Assembly (NCBI GenBank): GCA_905221605.1
Contig: CAJNDS010002424.1
Location: 111,709-175,708, forward strand
Direction: 5' to 3'
Source of the DNA: Symbiodinium natans
Lineage: Eukaryota > Sar > Dinophyceae > Suessiales > Symbiodiniaceae
DNA length: 64,000 nt
The stretch's first letter is position 1; each line of letters begins with the position of its first letter. Positions 36,816 to 46,660 of the stretch are shown piece by piece. Position numbers and translations under genes: made by a program. Below the pieces are notes generated by a model. That model was given only the letters and a program-made list of their open reading frames with translations. It had not been told where the DNA came from and ran no database searches.

Positions 36816-36944
36816 CACGGCCTACCCACTTATTCTAACCCTAAACCCCAAAACCCAAAACCCAAAACCCTAAACCCTAAACCATTCGGATCCACGAATG
36901 GTCTTGGTGCCAGAGGCGCGTTTAGAGACAGTCACCTACCTGGC

Positions 36945-37000
36945 ACGGTAGCAGCTGTCTGGTACGCGTTGCGAGAGGCGGCAAGTCCCGACCACCGAAG
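36945..37000 (-). CDS. exon candidate with strong donor
   Basis: CTCCCTAG|CGCTTC to GTGCCAG|GTAGGTGAC, product RFGGRDLPPLATRTRQLLPC. The donor GTAGGT is close to consensus. Confidence 0.38.
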
Positions 37001-37500
37001 CGCTAGGGAGCGAACGTGCTCTGCACCCTCAGGTCCTTGAAATCTGAACTAAAAACCCTACACCCTAAGCCAACATCCTGCACCCTACACCTTATAAGCC
37101 CAAATCCACCCACCCCCCTGCCCCAGAAAAAAAACAAACCCTGAACCCCAAAAAATCACAGCCCAAACTCCCAAACCCGGGTCTTCAGCAGCATCCGACC
37201 TCAGAAGGGCGGTGGACTGGGCTGATATCCGTGAAGCTCGATAGCCTCGGCGCAAGTTGGGTGATAGGCTGCATGGTTCGTTGTGGTTTGGGGTTTCGGG
37301 TTTAGGGTTGAAGGGTTGCTTGCTTAGGGTTTAGCTGCCCAGTAACTTGGGAAAACAAAGCTTGCGGTTCGCCCCGCAGTCCCGCGGGAAGAGTGGCCAG
37401 GCTGTGGAATCTAAACGCGCGTGGCCGATCGTACTTCTGAGGGCGGTGCGGAAACAAGTGGACGGGCTCGGGGTGTGGAGGGCTTGTAGGGTAAGTCTCT

Positions 37501-37622
37501 CCCTACAGTAAACTCCAGAAAGTTGGAACATGGTTGAAGGATGATTAGAGCTGGGATTCCCTTGAGTGTACCTTTTGGGGTATGGGGATAAGGATGCTCC
37601 AACTTTTTGGGGTTTACTGTAG
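37501..37622. mobile_element. MITE family J
   Basis: ACAGTAAACTCCAGAAAGTTGG at the left and CCAACTTTTTGGGGTTTACTGTAG (RC similar) at the right, about 120 bp, non-coding. Exon-like minus sequence lies on its left (37335-37490). Confidence 0.78.
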
Positions 37623-37947
37623 TCCCATGCCATATCACCTCGGCACAGAGGGACTGCAGTGGCCAAGGGGCCTCAGAGAGACACCCCCCGAAAAAGTCTC
37701 AAAACCATACCTTTACAGCATCTATGGTCATGCCTCAGACCCCCTAGACCCTAAATTGGGGGGGGGGGGGGGGGGGGGGGGCGTGGGCTGATCGAAAGGT
37801 CCTTCTGGGATATCATTCCTTGGGTTTTGAAGGGTCTATGAGAGAAATGGAGGGCTCTTTTGGGAACAGGGGTGCCTTTGATCCACTACCCCTAAACCCT
37901 AAACCCTAAACCCTAAACCCTAAACCCTAAACCCTAAACCCTAACTT

Positions 37948-38060
37948 GCTGCCCAAAAAGCGTCTCCGCATTCTCCACATCCTCTCCAGAGCCCTGCTGC
38001 CGGAATTTCACAGTGCCGGCCGTCTTCATACCTGGATACACGTGGAAAGGTCTCATCGAT
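37948..38060 (-). CDS. exon, unrecognised protein
   Basis: Open minus frame RPFHVYPGMKTAGTVKFRQQ, then GSGEDVENAETLFGQQ, bounded by telomeric tracts on both sides. About 37 codons with natural composition. An internal CCAG|GTATGA is a possible donor. Confidence 0.48.
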
Positions 38061-38347
38061 TTTTAGGGTTCAGGGTTTAGGGTTTAGGGTTTAGGGTTTA
38101 GGGTTTAGGGTTTAGGGTTTAGGGTTTAGGGAGGGCGGGGAGGGGGGGAGGTTCACAAATGCCTATGTGTTTGAAGATGAGAGTGCTTAAGAAAAAATGG
38201 GCCTTAGACTTCTATAGCATTCCCAGGTGCATGGCTTCAGTCCAAACCCTAAACCCTAAACCCTGAACCCTGAACCCTAAACCCTAAACCCTAAACCCTA
38301 AACCCTAAACCCTAAACCGTAAACCGTAAACCGTAAACACCACAAGC

Positions 38348-38410
38348 CTGCAGGCCCAGGCACTTTTGAAGGATTTCAGGCCAAGACTGGTTTGCCCTCC
38401 CTTCTCCGTC
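38348..38410 (-). CDS. 63-nt exon candidate
   Basis: CCCTTGCAG|GACGGA (AG|G) to CCTGCAG|GCTTGT (GC donor), product TEKGGQTSLGLKSFKSAWAC. Good acceptor. Confidence 0.42.
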
Positions 38411-38874
38411 CTGCAAGGGATGTAGAGTTTTTAGTTCAACCATAGAATTAGGGTTTAGGGTTTAGGGTTTAGGGTTTAGGGTTTAGGGTTTAGGGTTTAG
38501 GGTGCCTGTGCCATCGACTTCGAGTCGCCAAGTTACATGGTCCCTCCATAGTGGCCCTTCAAGGGGGGAGCCCATATATGCCCTTACAAATGGTTGCCAA
38601 GTCACCATCTCATGATAAGGGTTTAGGGGTTAAGGCTTAGAGGAATCCGTTTTGTGGGCTGGTTGCTTTAAGAGGGAACCCAGAAACAAAAAGGGTAAAG
38701 GGGTGCCACTGAGCTACGAAGTCTATAACCTAGAGGTCCCAAGGCCCAATACTTCGGAACCCTTCATGGGGTTTGGGGTTTGGGGGTTTGGGGGTTTGGG
38801 GGTTTGGGGTTTGGGTCATACATCATAAACACAACTTAGCGCCTTCCGATCGCTTCTTCTGCAGCTTCAGCCTT

Positions 38875-38948
38875 CTCTCAGAACTACGAGAGAGCAGCAA
38901 TTGAACTTGAATCGGCCTCTTTCTCGTCCCTTGGTACAAATGTCAAGG
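38875..38948 (+). CDS. exon candidate on the opposite strand
   Basis: Plus strand: CTTCTTCTGCAG|CTTCAG (strong pyrimidine tract) opens SAFSQNYERAAIELESASFS, then SLGTNVK at a GTGAGG donor. The minus strand is also open. If real it is an opposite-strand exon inside the minus block. Confidence 0.35.
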
Positions 38949-39114
38949 GTGAGGACAAGCGAACCTAGCCCTGGAAAAGAAGGGAATACGGGCCGGCATC
39001 GAGAGAACACCTTATCCCTAAACCCTGATAGCCTAAACACAACCCTGAACCCTAAACCTTAAACCCTAACCCTAAACCTTAAACCCCAAACCCTAAATCC
39101 TATAACCTCTTTAA

Positions 39115-39255
39115 GGTTTCTAACGCAGGCTCCTGGTGGTGCTCGAGGTCGTCGGCTTTTCGGGCGCGGGCTCGGCAATGGAGATGGCCACCGATGGCTT
39201 CGGCTCGGCCACGGTGACGGCCACTGCAGGCGCCGCCGGAGGTGAAGGGGGCGCC
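39115..39255 (-). CDS. exon candidate, proline/alanine-rich
   Basis: Strongly GC-rich. Minus frame PPAAPAVAVTVAEPKPSVAI then SIAEPAPEKPTTSSTTRSLR; a plus frame (LLVVLEVVGFSGAGSAMEMA) is open too. Strand taken from neighbours. Confidence 0.33.
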
Positions 39256-39359
39256 TGGCTTCAAGTCATTTTTGGGGGGCGAAATGGGGGTTTGGGGTTT
39301 GTTTAGGGTTTAGGGTTTAGGGTTTGGGGTTTGGGTTTAGGGTTTAGGGTTTAGGGTTT

Positions 39360-39630
39360 AGGGTCGGTTGTATGACTCATTTTGGCAAGTCGTCAAACCA
39401 GTGCCATATAGAGAGCCAGGTGACCAGACACCCTCTTGACCCCCAAAGCCCTCAAAAAGGAGACATGCTCCCGAGCCCTAAACCCTAAACCCTAAACCCT
39501 AAACCCTAAACCCCAAACCCTAAGCCGCAACAAGAAGACCTTCTCCGAAACGGCATGATGCATGGCAAGGACGAGATTAGGCCAGCTCTGGCCCAAACGG
39601 AGAGCGGTGGTCTGGGCCGGAAGAGTAGGG
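39360..39630 (-). CDS. two exon candidates, unrecognised
   Basis: 39525-39630: LPAQTTALRLGQSWPNLVLA then MHHAVSEK with a possible AAG|GTCTTC donor. 39360-39440: GFGGQEGVWSPGSLYGTGLT then TCQNESYNRP. Separated by a telomeric tract (39478-39520). Confidence 0.42.
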
Positions 39631-39639
39631 CTTCAGGTT

Positions 39640-39717
39640 TATAGGGTTTAGGGTTTAGGGTTTAGGGTTTAGGGTTTAGGGTTTAGGGTTTAGGGTTTAG
39701 GGTTTAGGGTTTAGGGT
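39640..39717. repeat. interstitial telomeric array (TTTAGGG)n
   Basis: Eleven heptamers. Confidence 0.97.
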
Positions 39718-39877
39718 GCTGCTTTACAGGAATAAACGAAAAGGACGAGCGTGTTGGGCACCATGAACATCCTACACGTCCTCCCCCGGCACAGAATTCT
39801 TCAGCAAGGGTTTGGGGTATTATAAGGGCCTGGGGTTTAGGATCCGCCGACCCTGGCGGCGTGTTGGATGGTCCCTC

Positions 39878-40140
39878 AGGGGGGGGGGGGGGGGGGTGGG
39901 GGGGGTCGGTGCACACTTTTCATGGCGCCACCCGCACGAACGCATCGGCCATAGGGGGGTAGGGGCTCCTTTGCAAAACCCCCCACCCCCAGCCCCCTCC
40001 CCCCCCCTCCCCCCCACCCCCCCCCCCCCCCTCCCCCCCCCCCCCTCCCCCCCCCCCCCCCCTCCCCCCCCCCCACCCCCCCCCACCCCCCCCCCCCCCC
40101 CCCCCCCCCCCACCCCCCCCCCCCCAACCCGACCCCACCC
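39878..40140. repeat. poly-G and poly-C low-complexity blocks
   Basis: A 17-G run at 39880 and about 150 bp of C runs at 39978-40140. Long glycine- or proline-rich frames here are artefacts. Confidence 0.93.
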
Positions 40141-40329
40141 CACACATTGGCAGGAATGCTGGTTTAGGGGTTTAGGGTTTAGGGTAGAGTGTCGTGTTTG
40201 GGCTTTAGGGTAACAACAATTTGCGGCTTTGAGGGTTGAGAGGTTTCGGGCCTCTTGGGTCGGCGGCCTGAGCCGGAGGCTCCTAAATTTAGGGCTTGAG
40301 GGTTTTTTTAGGGTTTTAGGGTCTGGGAT

Positions 40330-40418
40330 TCGCTTCTGGGCTTCGGGAAGTGAACACAAGCAAAAGCAGGAGCGAGGTCGGAAGCCTCCGTGACGGCCTG
40401 AGGAGCTTCGCTGGGCTC
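40330..40418 (-). CDS. exon candidate, unrecognised
   Basis: CCGTCTCAG|GAGCCC opens EPSEAPQAVTEASDLAPAFA, then CVHFPKPRSESQT. AG|G acceptor. An alternative frame here includes an in-frame ATG. Confidence 0.42.
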
Positions 40419-40609
40419 CTGAGACGGACATGTTTCGAGGCTTACCCTAAACCCTAAACCCTCAACCCTAAACCCTAAACCCTAAGCCCCAACCCCTAAA
40501 CCCTAAAGGCTCAAAGGCTCAGGGGATTATGGGCTTCGAGGGGGTTTTTAGGGGGGCTTTCGGGGCTGTAGGGGTTTTGAGGGATTTCAGTGGCCTAGAG
40601 GCTGTAGGG

Positions 40610-40730
40610 CTTATTCTAAGGCATAGAAGCCCTTATTGTTTGGTGCTTCCTTGTTTGGCACAGACCCAATAGAGAAGGGTAATCAGCGGGGAGGGGGGAC
40701 GGCATCGAAAAGGAATCAGATTCCTAAACC
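40610..40730 (-). CDS. exon candidate, unrecognised
   Basis: Minus frame SDSFSMPSPLPADYPSLLGL then CQTRKHQTIRASMP and a stop, about 36 codons. Confidence 0.4.
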
Positions 40731-40754
40731 GTAAACCTCTCTAACTTGTCTCTA

Positions 40755-40940
40755 ACCCTAAACCCTAAACCCTACACCCTAAACCCTAAACCCTAAACCC
40801 TAAACCCTAAACCCTAAACCCTAAACCCTAAACTCTAAACCCTAAACCCTAAACCCTAAACCCTAAACCCTAAACCCTAAACCCTAAACCCTAAACCCTA
40901 AACCCTAATCCTAAACCGTAAACCCTAAACCCTAAGCCCG
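40755..40940. repeat. interstitial telomeric array (CCCTAAA)n
   Basis: About 26 heptamers with a few single-base variants, one of the longest in the window. Confidence 0.98.
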
Positions 40941-40987
40941 AAGTAGCCCCCTGAAGTGACTACAAAATAGTGACGGTGGATCTTCCG

Positions 40988-41068
40988 GGTTTAGGGTTTA
41001 GGGTTTAGGGTTTAGGGTTTAGGGTTTAGGGTTTAGGGTTTAGGGTTTAGGGTTTAGGGTTTGGGGTA
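40988..41068. repeat. interstitial telomeric array (TTTAGGG)n
   Basis: About eleven heptamers, opposite in orientation to the array 50 bp to its left. The short spacer between them (40941-40985) reads IHRHYFVVTSGGYFG on the minus strand. Confidence 0.97.
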
Positions 41069-41105
41069 TAAGTTGCGTATTAAGATTTGCGTGTTAAGAT
41101 ACCCG

Positions 41106-41165
41106 CAAGCGGCCCCCAAAGGTGACTGTGAGGGTAACTCGCACTTGGGGCGCAGCCAAAACAAC
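41106..41165 (-). CDS. exon candidate, unrecognised
   Basis: Minus frame LVVLAAPQVRVTLTVTFGGR ending at TTGCGG|GTATCT. Alternating hydrophobic residues suggest a beta sandwich strand pair. Confidence 0.4.
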
Positions 41166-41244
41166 CAGAAACCCTAAACCCTCAACCCTAAATCCTAAAC
41201 CCTAAACCCTAAACCCTAAACCCTCAACCCTAAACCCTAAACCC

Positions 41245-41385
41245 GAAATCCGCGTCTAGATGCACCCACTTTCCCCGGAACTCCGAGGCCTGGGATGCAG
41301 GAGGACCAGTGCAAGCAGCGCGAGCAGACTCGATCTGGTCGGGCTTCAGGGTTTCTTGTAGGCTAGGAAGCCGAGTGGCCAGAAA
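41245..41385 (-). CDS. exon, unrecognised protein
   Basis: About 47 open minus codons: LATRLPSLQETLKPDQIESA, then RAACTGPPASQASEFRGKWV and HLDADFG. Natural composition, telomeric tracts on both sides. Confidence 0.48.
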
Positions 41386-41466
41386 CCCTAAACCCTAAAC
41401 CCTAAACCCTAAACCCCATATAAACCCTCAACCCTAAAGGGCTTGGGGGTTTGGGGCTTAGGCCAC

Positions 41467-41557
41467 CTGGGGTCCCCCATGTCCCCATGTCCGTCTGCCG
41501 CTTTGTGGCCTCGCGGCGCAGGCTCTCGGAAAAGGACATCCGATGAATGGCTTCTGC
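41467..41557 (-). CDS. 91-nt exon, unrecognised protein
   Basis: CGCACAG|GCAGAA (AG|G) to ACCCCAG|GTGGCC, product AEAIHRMSFSESLRREATKR, then QTDMGTWGTP. Both splice borders are consensus-like; helical. One of the best exon fits of block 4. Confidence 0.52.
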
Positions 41558-42012
41558 CTGTGCGAGGGTTTAGGGTTTAGGGTTTAGGGTTTAGGGTTTA
41601 GGGTTTAGGGTTTAGGGTTTAGGGTTAGGGGTTTAGGGTGTAGAGGGGGGGGGGGGTAATAAAAACGAAGCTTCTGCGGATCTTACTGGGCTTAGGTGAC
41701 AAAATGCCCCAAGCCCCCTCTCCAGTATCCCCAAAAGGAGACTGCCTGGAGATAAGGGCCATCCGAATTCCAGACCGTAGGTTGCAGGGCTTTGCAGGAT
41801 TTTGGAAACACAAAGAACTGAATCCTTTGCCCTCTTATGCCCAAGATAGAGCTGCCACCGGATATCGTCTTTGGACCCCGAAATGCAACACAAAAACCCT
41901 TACAGCCCGAAAGAGTTTTGGGCCCAAAGTGCCTATTGCTGCAAAGACCCTAAACCCTAAACCCTAAACCCTAAACCTTAAACCCTAAACCCTAAACCCT
42001 AAACCCTAAACC

Positions 42013-42160
42013 CTGAACAGCAGAGGCGTCCCTTTCTGTCCTTCCTTGTTTCTGGGTTCACTCAGTATCAGGACTGCGGGTTGAAAGAAGCCAAAAACAA
42101 ACTAAGCAGGAATCTTGTGGTCCTACCTTGGGGTCATGAGAAACCCAAGCAACCCCCTAA
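42013..42160 (-). CDS. two exons with a compact, telomere-free intron
   Basis: CCCCAAG|GTAGGA begins an intron of about 50 nt that ends in a pyrimidine tract and CCGCAG|TCCTGA (exon from about 42075), product LILSEPRNKEGQKGTPLLF. The upstream exon ends VAWVSHDPK. It shows that ordinary short GT-AG introns coexist with telomere-repeat introns. Confidence 0.48.
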
Positions 42161-42189
42161 GCCCTCTGAGCCCTAATTCCCTAGCTAGT

Positions 42190-42325
42190 TTCATGGGCCC
42201 TCTATATGGTCCCCAACCTCCTCCTTTAAAGGATTCTGATGTATGGGCCCTTAATTTGTGTAGGGTATAGAAGGGGTACCCTTTTAAGGGCCCATACTAA
42301 AGGACCATGTAACTACCCTTAGACT
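42190..42325. mobile_element. MITE family D copy
   Basis: Contains ATGGGCCCT.TATATGGTCC and AGGGCCCATACTAAAGGACCAT arms. Related copies at 27120-27225, 46775-46918 and 55285-55415. Palindromic, non-coding. Confidence 0.75.
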
Positions 42326-42374
42326 ACTAACCCTAAACCCTAAACCCTTTTTCCCTAAACCCTACGATGACAGT

Positions 42375-42601
42375 AGTCATCAAGGACGGTGTTGCTTCTG
42401 AACACGTCCAAAACAGCAAGCAAAAACAACCACCGCGGCACAGCAAGCCACCGGGTCCAGGTGAGAGAGGGAGAGAGAGAGAGAGAGAGGGAGCGACCTA
42501 CGCCCGACACCCGGTGATGCAGGATGCGTCCACCGGCGGCCGCAGGGCGAACCCCCGACACCAGCAGAAGTCTCCGGCGTCCCGCAAGAACTCCCGCACC
42601 C
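42375..42601 (-). CDS. exon candidates including a hydrophobic segment
   Basis: 42500-42601: CACGCAG|GGTGCGG opens VREFLRDAGDFCWCRGFALR. 42375-42465: DPVACCAAVVVFACCFGRVQ, membrane-like. A (GA)n microsatellite separates them; other frames are also open. Confidence 0.33.
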
Positions 42602-42703
42602 TGCGTGCCACCAAACACCAACCTCTAGAGGTAGTAGCCCTAAACCCTAAACCCTAAACCCTACACCCCAAACACTAAACCCTAAACCCTAAATCCTAAA
42701 CCC

Positions 42704-42787
42704 TGATGATCACGCCAGGCTGCGCGTTTCTCCGCCTCCGATCCGTGCCCATATGTGCCAAGCGTTGTTTGCGGTCTCCCTGTGATC
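42704..42787 (-). CDS. 84-nt exon candidate
   Basis: CTCGAGAG|GATCAC opens ITGRPQTTLGTYGHGSEAEK, then RAAWRDHQ ending CATCAG|GGTTTAGG, again with a telomeric donor. Confidence 0.46.
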
Positions 42788-43239
42788 CTCTCGAGGTGTC
42801 ACGGAAGCGTTTAGGGTTTGGGGTTTAGGGTTTAGGGTTCAGGGTTCAGGGTTTAGGGTTGAGGAATCCCAAAACCCCTAACCCAAATAAACCCCTAAGC
42901 CCCAAAAACGGCGGAGCTGATCTTCGCTTGCACAAGCAGGGCGGATGTACATCTAAAGACCATAGGTTTAGGGGTTCGGGTTTAGGGTCTAGGGTTTTGG
43001 GGTTTTAGAGTTTCAGGGTTTAGGGTTTTAGGGTCTAGGGTTTAGGGTTTTAGGGTTTAAGGGTTATAGGGTTTAGGACGAATCATGTCAAACCTATGTG
43101 GTGAGGTCCCTTTTGTGGGGGCTATCATGATACTACGTGTATAACTCTATATGTATATATATATATATACATATATAGGGTACTGACCCACAAGAAACCC
43201 CTGACTAAGTTAGAGAATCCCCCATACAGGCCGAAAAAA

Positions 43240-43340
43240 CCCGAAGCTCGAGAAGACACCCCGACATTCAAAGCACAGTGTGACCGACGAGGGTGTTTTT
43301 GGTTCGGGAACTCCAGTTCTTCCTTTTTTTGCAAGGGTTG
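43240..43340 (-). CDS. exon candidate, unrecognised
   Basis: Minus frame MQKKEELEFPNQKHPRRSHC then ALNVGVSSRASGF. Open for more than 33 codons. An AT microsatellite (43145-43180) lies downstream. Confidence 0.38.
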
Positions 43341-43564
43341 TGCTTGCCCTCAACCCGAAACCCTCTTGAGGTTGCAGGGCATGGGATATCTATATATATT
43401 GGGGTTTGGAGAATTTGTCTCAACCCAACCCGTAAACTAAGTAGGGTACCTATGGCTATACCCTCACTTAGAGGACTTATCGCCCTACTTCCAAGTACCC
43501 ATGAGCCTTCAAGTAACCCTGAAGTGTCTTCACCAGCAAAGTTTAGGGTTTAGGGTTTAGGGCT

Positions 43565-43795
43565 TAGGGTTTGGCGTTTCGGGCTGCAGCCGAGGAGCAT
43601 GACAGCCCCAGAGCGCATCTTCGCAAGACCATCCTGGCAATAATCTGGCACAACTTACTTGAGGTTCAGGGTTTAGGGTTTAGGCCTTATACCCCAGAAT
43701 ATCGTTGTAGGGTAGAGGCATATGTACCCAAGCCCTTGTGAGGCATGTTTGGTGCAAAATGCTAGCATGATGAGACGGCGCGGCTCCGCCAATCC
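43565..43795 (-). CDS. two exon candidates, unrecognised
   Basis: 43680-43795: GGAAPSHHASILHQTCLTRA then WVHMPLPYNDILGYK. 43565-43633: TTGCCAG|GATGGT opens DGLAKMRSGAVMLLGCSPKR. A short telomere-like stretch lies between. Confidence 0.4.
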
Positions 43796-44002
43796 CCCCT
43801 TTCCCCACCCCTCTCACCCCTCGCCTGTTCCCTTCCTAAACCCTAACCCTTAACCCTAAACCCTAAACCCTAAACCCTAAACCCTAAACCCTAAACCCTA
43901 AACCCTAAACCCTAAACCCTAAACCCTAGCCCTAAACCCTAAACCCTAAACCCTCAACCCTTAGTGTATGAGATAACCCCCCCCCCCCACCCCCCACACC
44001 TC

Positions 44003-44070
44003 GCCTGGACAAGTTCAAAATGTCGTAGGCTCCGACGCTGATCTTCAAGGAGCTTGATTTCAAGCGCCTG
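44003..44070 (-). CDS. coiled-coil-like exon
   Basis: TGAGCCAG|GCGCTT (AG|G) to GTCCAG|GCGAGG (GC donor), product ALEIKLLEDQRRSLRHFELV. Heptad-like leucines. Same strand as the 44410-44510 exon (QQELQQGRKMQMIEAALPVC). Confidence 0.45.
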
Positions 44071-44259
44071 GCTCAGGGTTTAGGGTTTCGGGTTTCGGGT
44101 TTGGGGTTTGGGGTTTGCGGTTTAGGGTTTCGGGTTTAGGGTTTGGGGTTTGGGGTTTAGGGTTTGGGGTTTAGGGCTTGGGGTTTGGGGTTTAGGGTTC
44201 CGGGAGTGAATTCTAAGGGTTCAGGGGTTGGATGGCCCAAAACCCTAAACTCTAAACCC

Positions 44260-44510
44260 TGAACCGGTCCAAGCCGTCCCAGACTACAGTCAAGAACATC
44301 GATTACGTTTACAGGGTTTAGGGTTTAGGGTTTAGGGTTTAGGGTTTAGGGTTTAGGGTTTAGGGTTTAGGGTTTAGGGTTCAGGGTTTAGGGTTTAGGG
44401 TTTACGGGGGACCCTAAACTTTAAACTGGCTCTACCGTAACCACAAACTGGGAGAGCTGCCTCAATCATTTGCATCTTTCGCCCCTGCTGCAGCTCCTGT
44501 TGGGGCAGGG
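44260..44510 (-). CDS. two exon candidates near the block-4 N-terminus
   Basis: 44410-44510: QQELQQGRKMQMIEAALPVC then GYGRASLKF. 44260-44315: VNVIDVLDCSLGRLGPVQ. They are separated by a TTTAGGG array (44315-44400). No domain is recognised. Confidence 0.42.
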
Positions 44511-45091
44511 TTTTGGGACAGGTCGGGGGTGTGAGGTTTCGGGTTTAGGGTGTCGGGTGCAGGGTTGTTGGCTCAGGCGGGGGGGAACGGCAACCAGATT
44601 AGGTCGCAGGTAGCACCAGGGAACACTGGACAACCCTAAGCCCAAAACCCTAAACGCCAAATCCCAAACCCGAAACCCTAAACCCTAAACCCTAAACCCT
44701 AAAACCCTAAAACCCTTAAACCCTAAAACCCTAAACCCTAAACCCTCTTTCTTCTGCAGCCCCACGTGAAGGGGTTTAGGGTTGCAGAAAGAAAGTCCCA
44801 AGGTGCATAGGGTTAAGGAGTTTACGGGTTCAGGGGGTTCAGGGGGTTTAGGGGTTTAGGGTGTAGGCTTTTTAGGGTTTAGGGTTTAGGGTCTAGGGTC
44901 TAGGGTTAGGGTTTAGGGTTTAGGGTTGAGGGTTTAGGGTTTAGGGTTTAGGGTTTAGGGGGTGTACTTGGGGGGCTTTAGGGTTTGGGGTTTAGGGTTT
45001 GGGGTTCAGGGTTTAGGGTTTAGGGGTTCAGGGAGTGTAGCGACTTCGTGTGGGGAAGCTTGAGCGGATTTTTGGGGGGCTTCTCTGGGAT

Positions 45092-45145
45092 AAAATTACT
45101 TGAGCTCGTTTGCGGCTTCCCAGTCCGCTTCAGTCCCTTTTAGAG
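45092..45145 (-). CDS. exon candidate near the block-4 N-terminus
   Basis: Minus frame GTEADWEAANELK ending CTCAA|GTAATT. Confidence 0.36.
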
Positions 45146-45287
45146 TTTAGGGTTTAGGGTTTAGGGTTTAGGGCTTAGGGTTTAGGGTTTAGGGCTTACG
45201 GCTGAGGGTTTAGGGTTCAGGGGCCCCCTAAACCCTGAACCTTGGAAGTTTCGGGTTTGGGGGTTGGGGCTCACGGGTCTGGGGGTT

Positions 45288-45382
45288 GGAATATTGCCCC
45301 TTGTACTAGCAGTCCTTCGTAGGGATGATCGTACCCCGTATTAGAATCAATAAGGACTGTTAGTACAAGGGGGAAACATCCC
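45288..45382. mobile_element. MITE family A copy, uninterrupted
   Basis: TTGGAATATTGCCCC left end, GGACTGTTAGTACAAGGGGG right arm, ending CATCCCAA. It has no telomeric insertion and is the reference for the insertion seen at 16311-16462. Confidence 0.78.
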
Positions 45383-45409
45383 AACTTCGGGGTTCCCGTA
45401 AACCCTAAA

Positions 45410-45466
45410 CCCTAAACCCGCCTTCAGGAGGTTGTCCGCAGGTCCGCCGGGCTTCGGCGCCGACAT
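45410..45466 (-). CDS. first exon candidate of block 4
   Basis: ATG at 45466-45464 in AAAGCAGCAATG opens MSAPKPGGPADNLLK, ending CCTGAAG|GCGGGTTTAGG at the telomeric tract. It points away from the plus-strand exon at 45844, making a divergent gene pair with about 380 bp between the starts. Confidence 0.42.
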
Positions 45467-45843
45467 TGCTGCTTTTCAGCGCGAGGGTCCTACGGAATTT
45501 GCCCTTCCCTCACCGAAATTCTGGGTTGGCTGTAAAACTCTTTGAGCATATATAGATGTAAATACATATATATATATAGATATATTTATGTATTTATTTG
45601 TTTGTTTATTTGTATCGGCGCCCTTGTAAACCCATAAGCCCTAGAATCTAACACCCCAAACCTAACCCCTAAACCCTAAGCCCCACGTTTCCTTGGCTGG
45701 AGTTGACAGCAAGTGGCATCCGTGGGCTTCGGGTTTAGGGCTTGGAGGTTTCAAGTAACCTAAACCCTAAACCCTAAACCCTAAACCCTAAACCCTAAAC
45801 CCTAAACCCTAAACCCTAAACCCTAAACCCTAAACCGCAGACT
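45467..45843. promoter_or_regulatory. divergent intergenic region (inferred)
   Basis: Lies between the two oppositely directed candidate starts. Contains an AT microsatellite (45548-45610), a short spacer and a CCCTAAA array (45756-45836). No TATA box or other defined element is claimed; the assignment follows only from the strand switch. Confidence 0.35.
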
Positions 45844-45986
45844 ATGACCAGACTGAGCTCTTGTAGTTCGTGTGACATCCGAGACCGGTATGCTGAGCCG
45901 CCTTGGCACGGGCAAACAGGTTTCAACTTCCGAAAGCTGCTGAAAGAATTTGGCCAATGGCAGCAGCCCCGGAACCATGAGACATG
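45844..45986 (+). CDS. first exon candidate of the plus-strand gene
   Basis: ATG at 45844 opens MTRLSSCSSCDIRDRYAEPP, then WHGQTGFNFRKLLKEFGQWQ and QPRNHETW, 143 nt, ending ACATG|GTAAGG, a near-consensus donor. The preceding CCGCAG could instead make it an internal exon. No family is recognised. Confidence 0.55.
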
Positions 45987-46094
45987 GTAAGGTTTAGGGT
46001 TTAGGGTTTAGGGTTTAGGGTATAGGGTTTAGGGTTTAGGGTTTAGGGTTTAGGGTTTAGGGTTTAGGGTTTAGGGTTTAGGGATTACGGTTTA

Positions 46095-46315
46095 GGACTT
46101 GGCCACCAATCTGTATACGACACCAATGTGCCATCATTCCAATAACCCCAGTTTCCTTCATTGTTAATATCACTTAAACCAATCCATAAATCTCTATCAT
46201 TTGATACACCAGCAACACTTGCTGTGTTTCTTACAGTTTCATCTTCTTTTTCACTTGTTATTGTTGCTGGATCGGAATCAAGTGTTGTACTGCAATATGA
46301 TATGACACAGGTTTT
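46095..46315 (-). pseudogene. C-type lectin domain fragment, damaged
   Basis: The minus strand encodes a clear C-type lectin-like core: YCSTTLDSDPATITSEKED, then DLWIGLSDINNEGNWGYWND and GTLVSYTDWW. The WIGL and the EGxWxYWxDG motifs with the first core cysteine are present. The frame is closed upstream by a TGA, an expected tryptophan is cysteine, and the C-terminal half is replaced by telomeric repeats. It is AT-rich with TTA, AGA and AAT codons, unlike the GC-rich exons around it, and antisense to the plus gene. Upstream AT-rich sequence to 46490 is open in another frame and may be more of the same relic. Confidence 0.7.
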
Positions 46316-46592
46316 TCAGGCTTGACATGTTGCTGGAACATATACTGTAGAAATATCATGTCTTGGGTGTGTCCAGAAGGAAATATTAGTTGTCCATATG
46401 TAGAACAACTGACAGATTCTCTATATTCATATAATTTTAAATAGTATTTCACAATCTGCAAACAAGATTGCTGGGAACAATGCAAATTTTAGTAATGATA
46501 CAAGATAATGCAATGGGGTCTTGAACCCTAAACCCTAAACCCTAAACCCTAAACCCTAAACCCTAAACCCTAAACCCTAACCCTTGAGTAAG

Positions 46593-46660
46593 CCAGAACC
46601 GGGTTTCGTTGCATGGTTCGAGATGAGCCCATGGATCTGGTGCTTGAAGCACGTGGATGG
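46593..46660 (+). CDS. exon candidate of the plus-strand gene
   Basis: AAGCCAG|AACCGG leads into PGFVAWFEMSPWIWCLKHVD. Telomeric arrays on both sides (46527-46578, 46668-46750). Confidence 0.42.

Noticed and set aside
39820-40431. 203-residue glycine-rich protein
   Set aside because: Most of it is a translation of poly-C/poly-G runs. Only the N-terminal unique part may be coding, and a different frame (40330-40418) fits better.
45466-45540. Dinoflagellate spliced-leader relic (CCGTAG...) upstream of the candidate start
   Set aside because: Only six bases match (TTCCGTAGGACCC). That is not enough.
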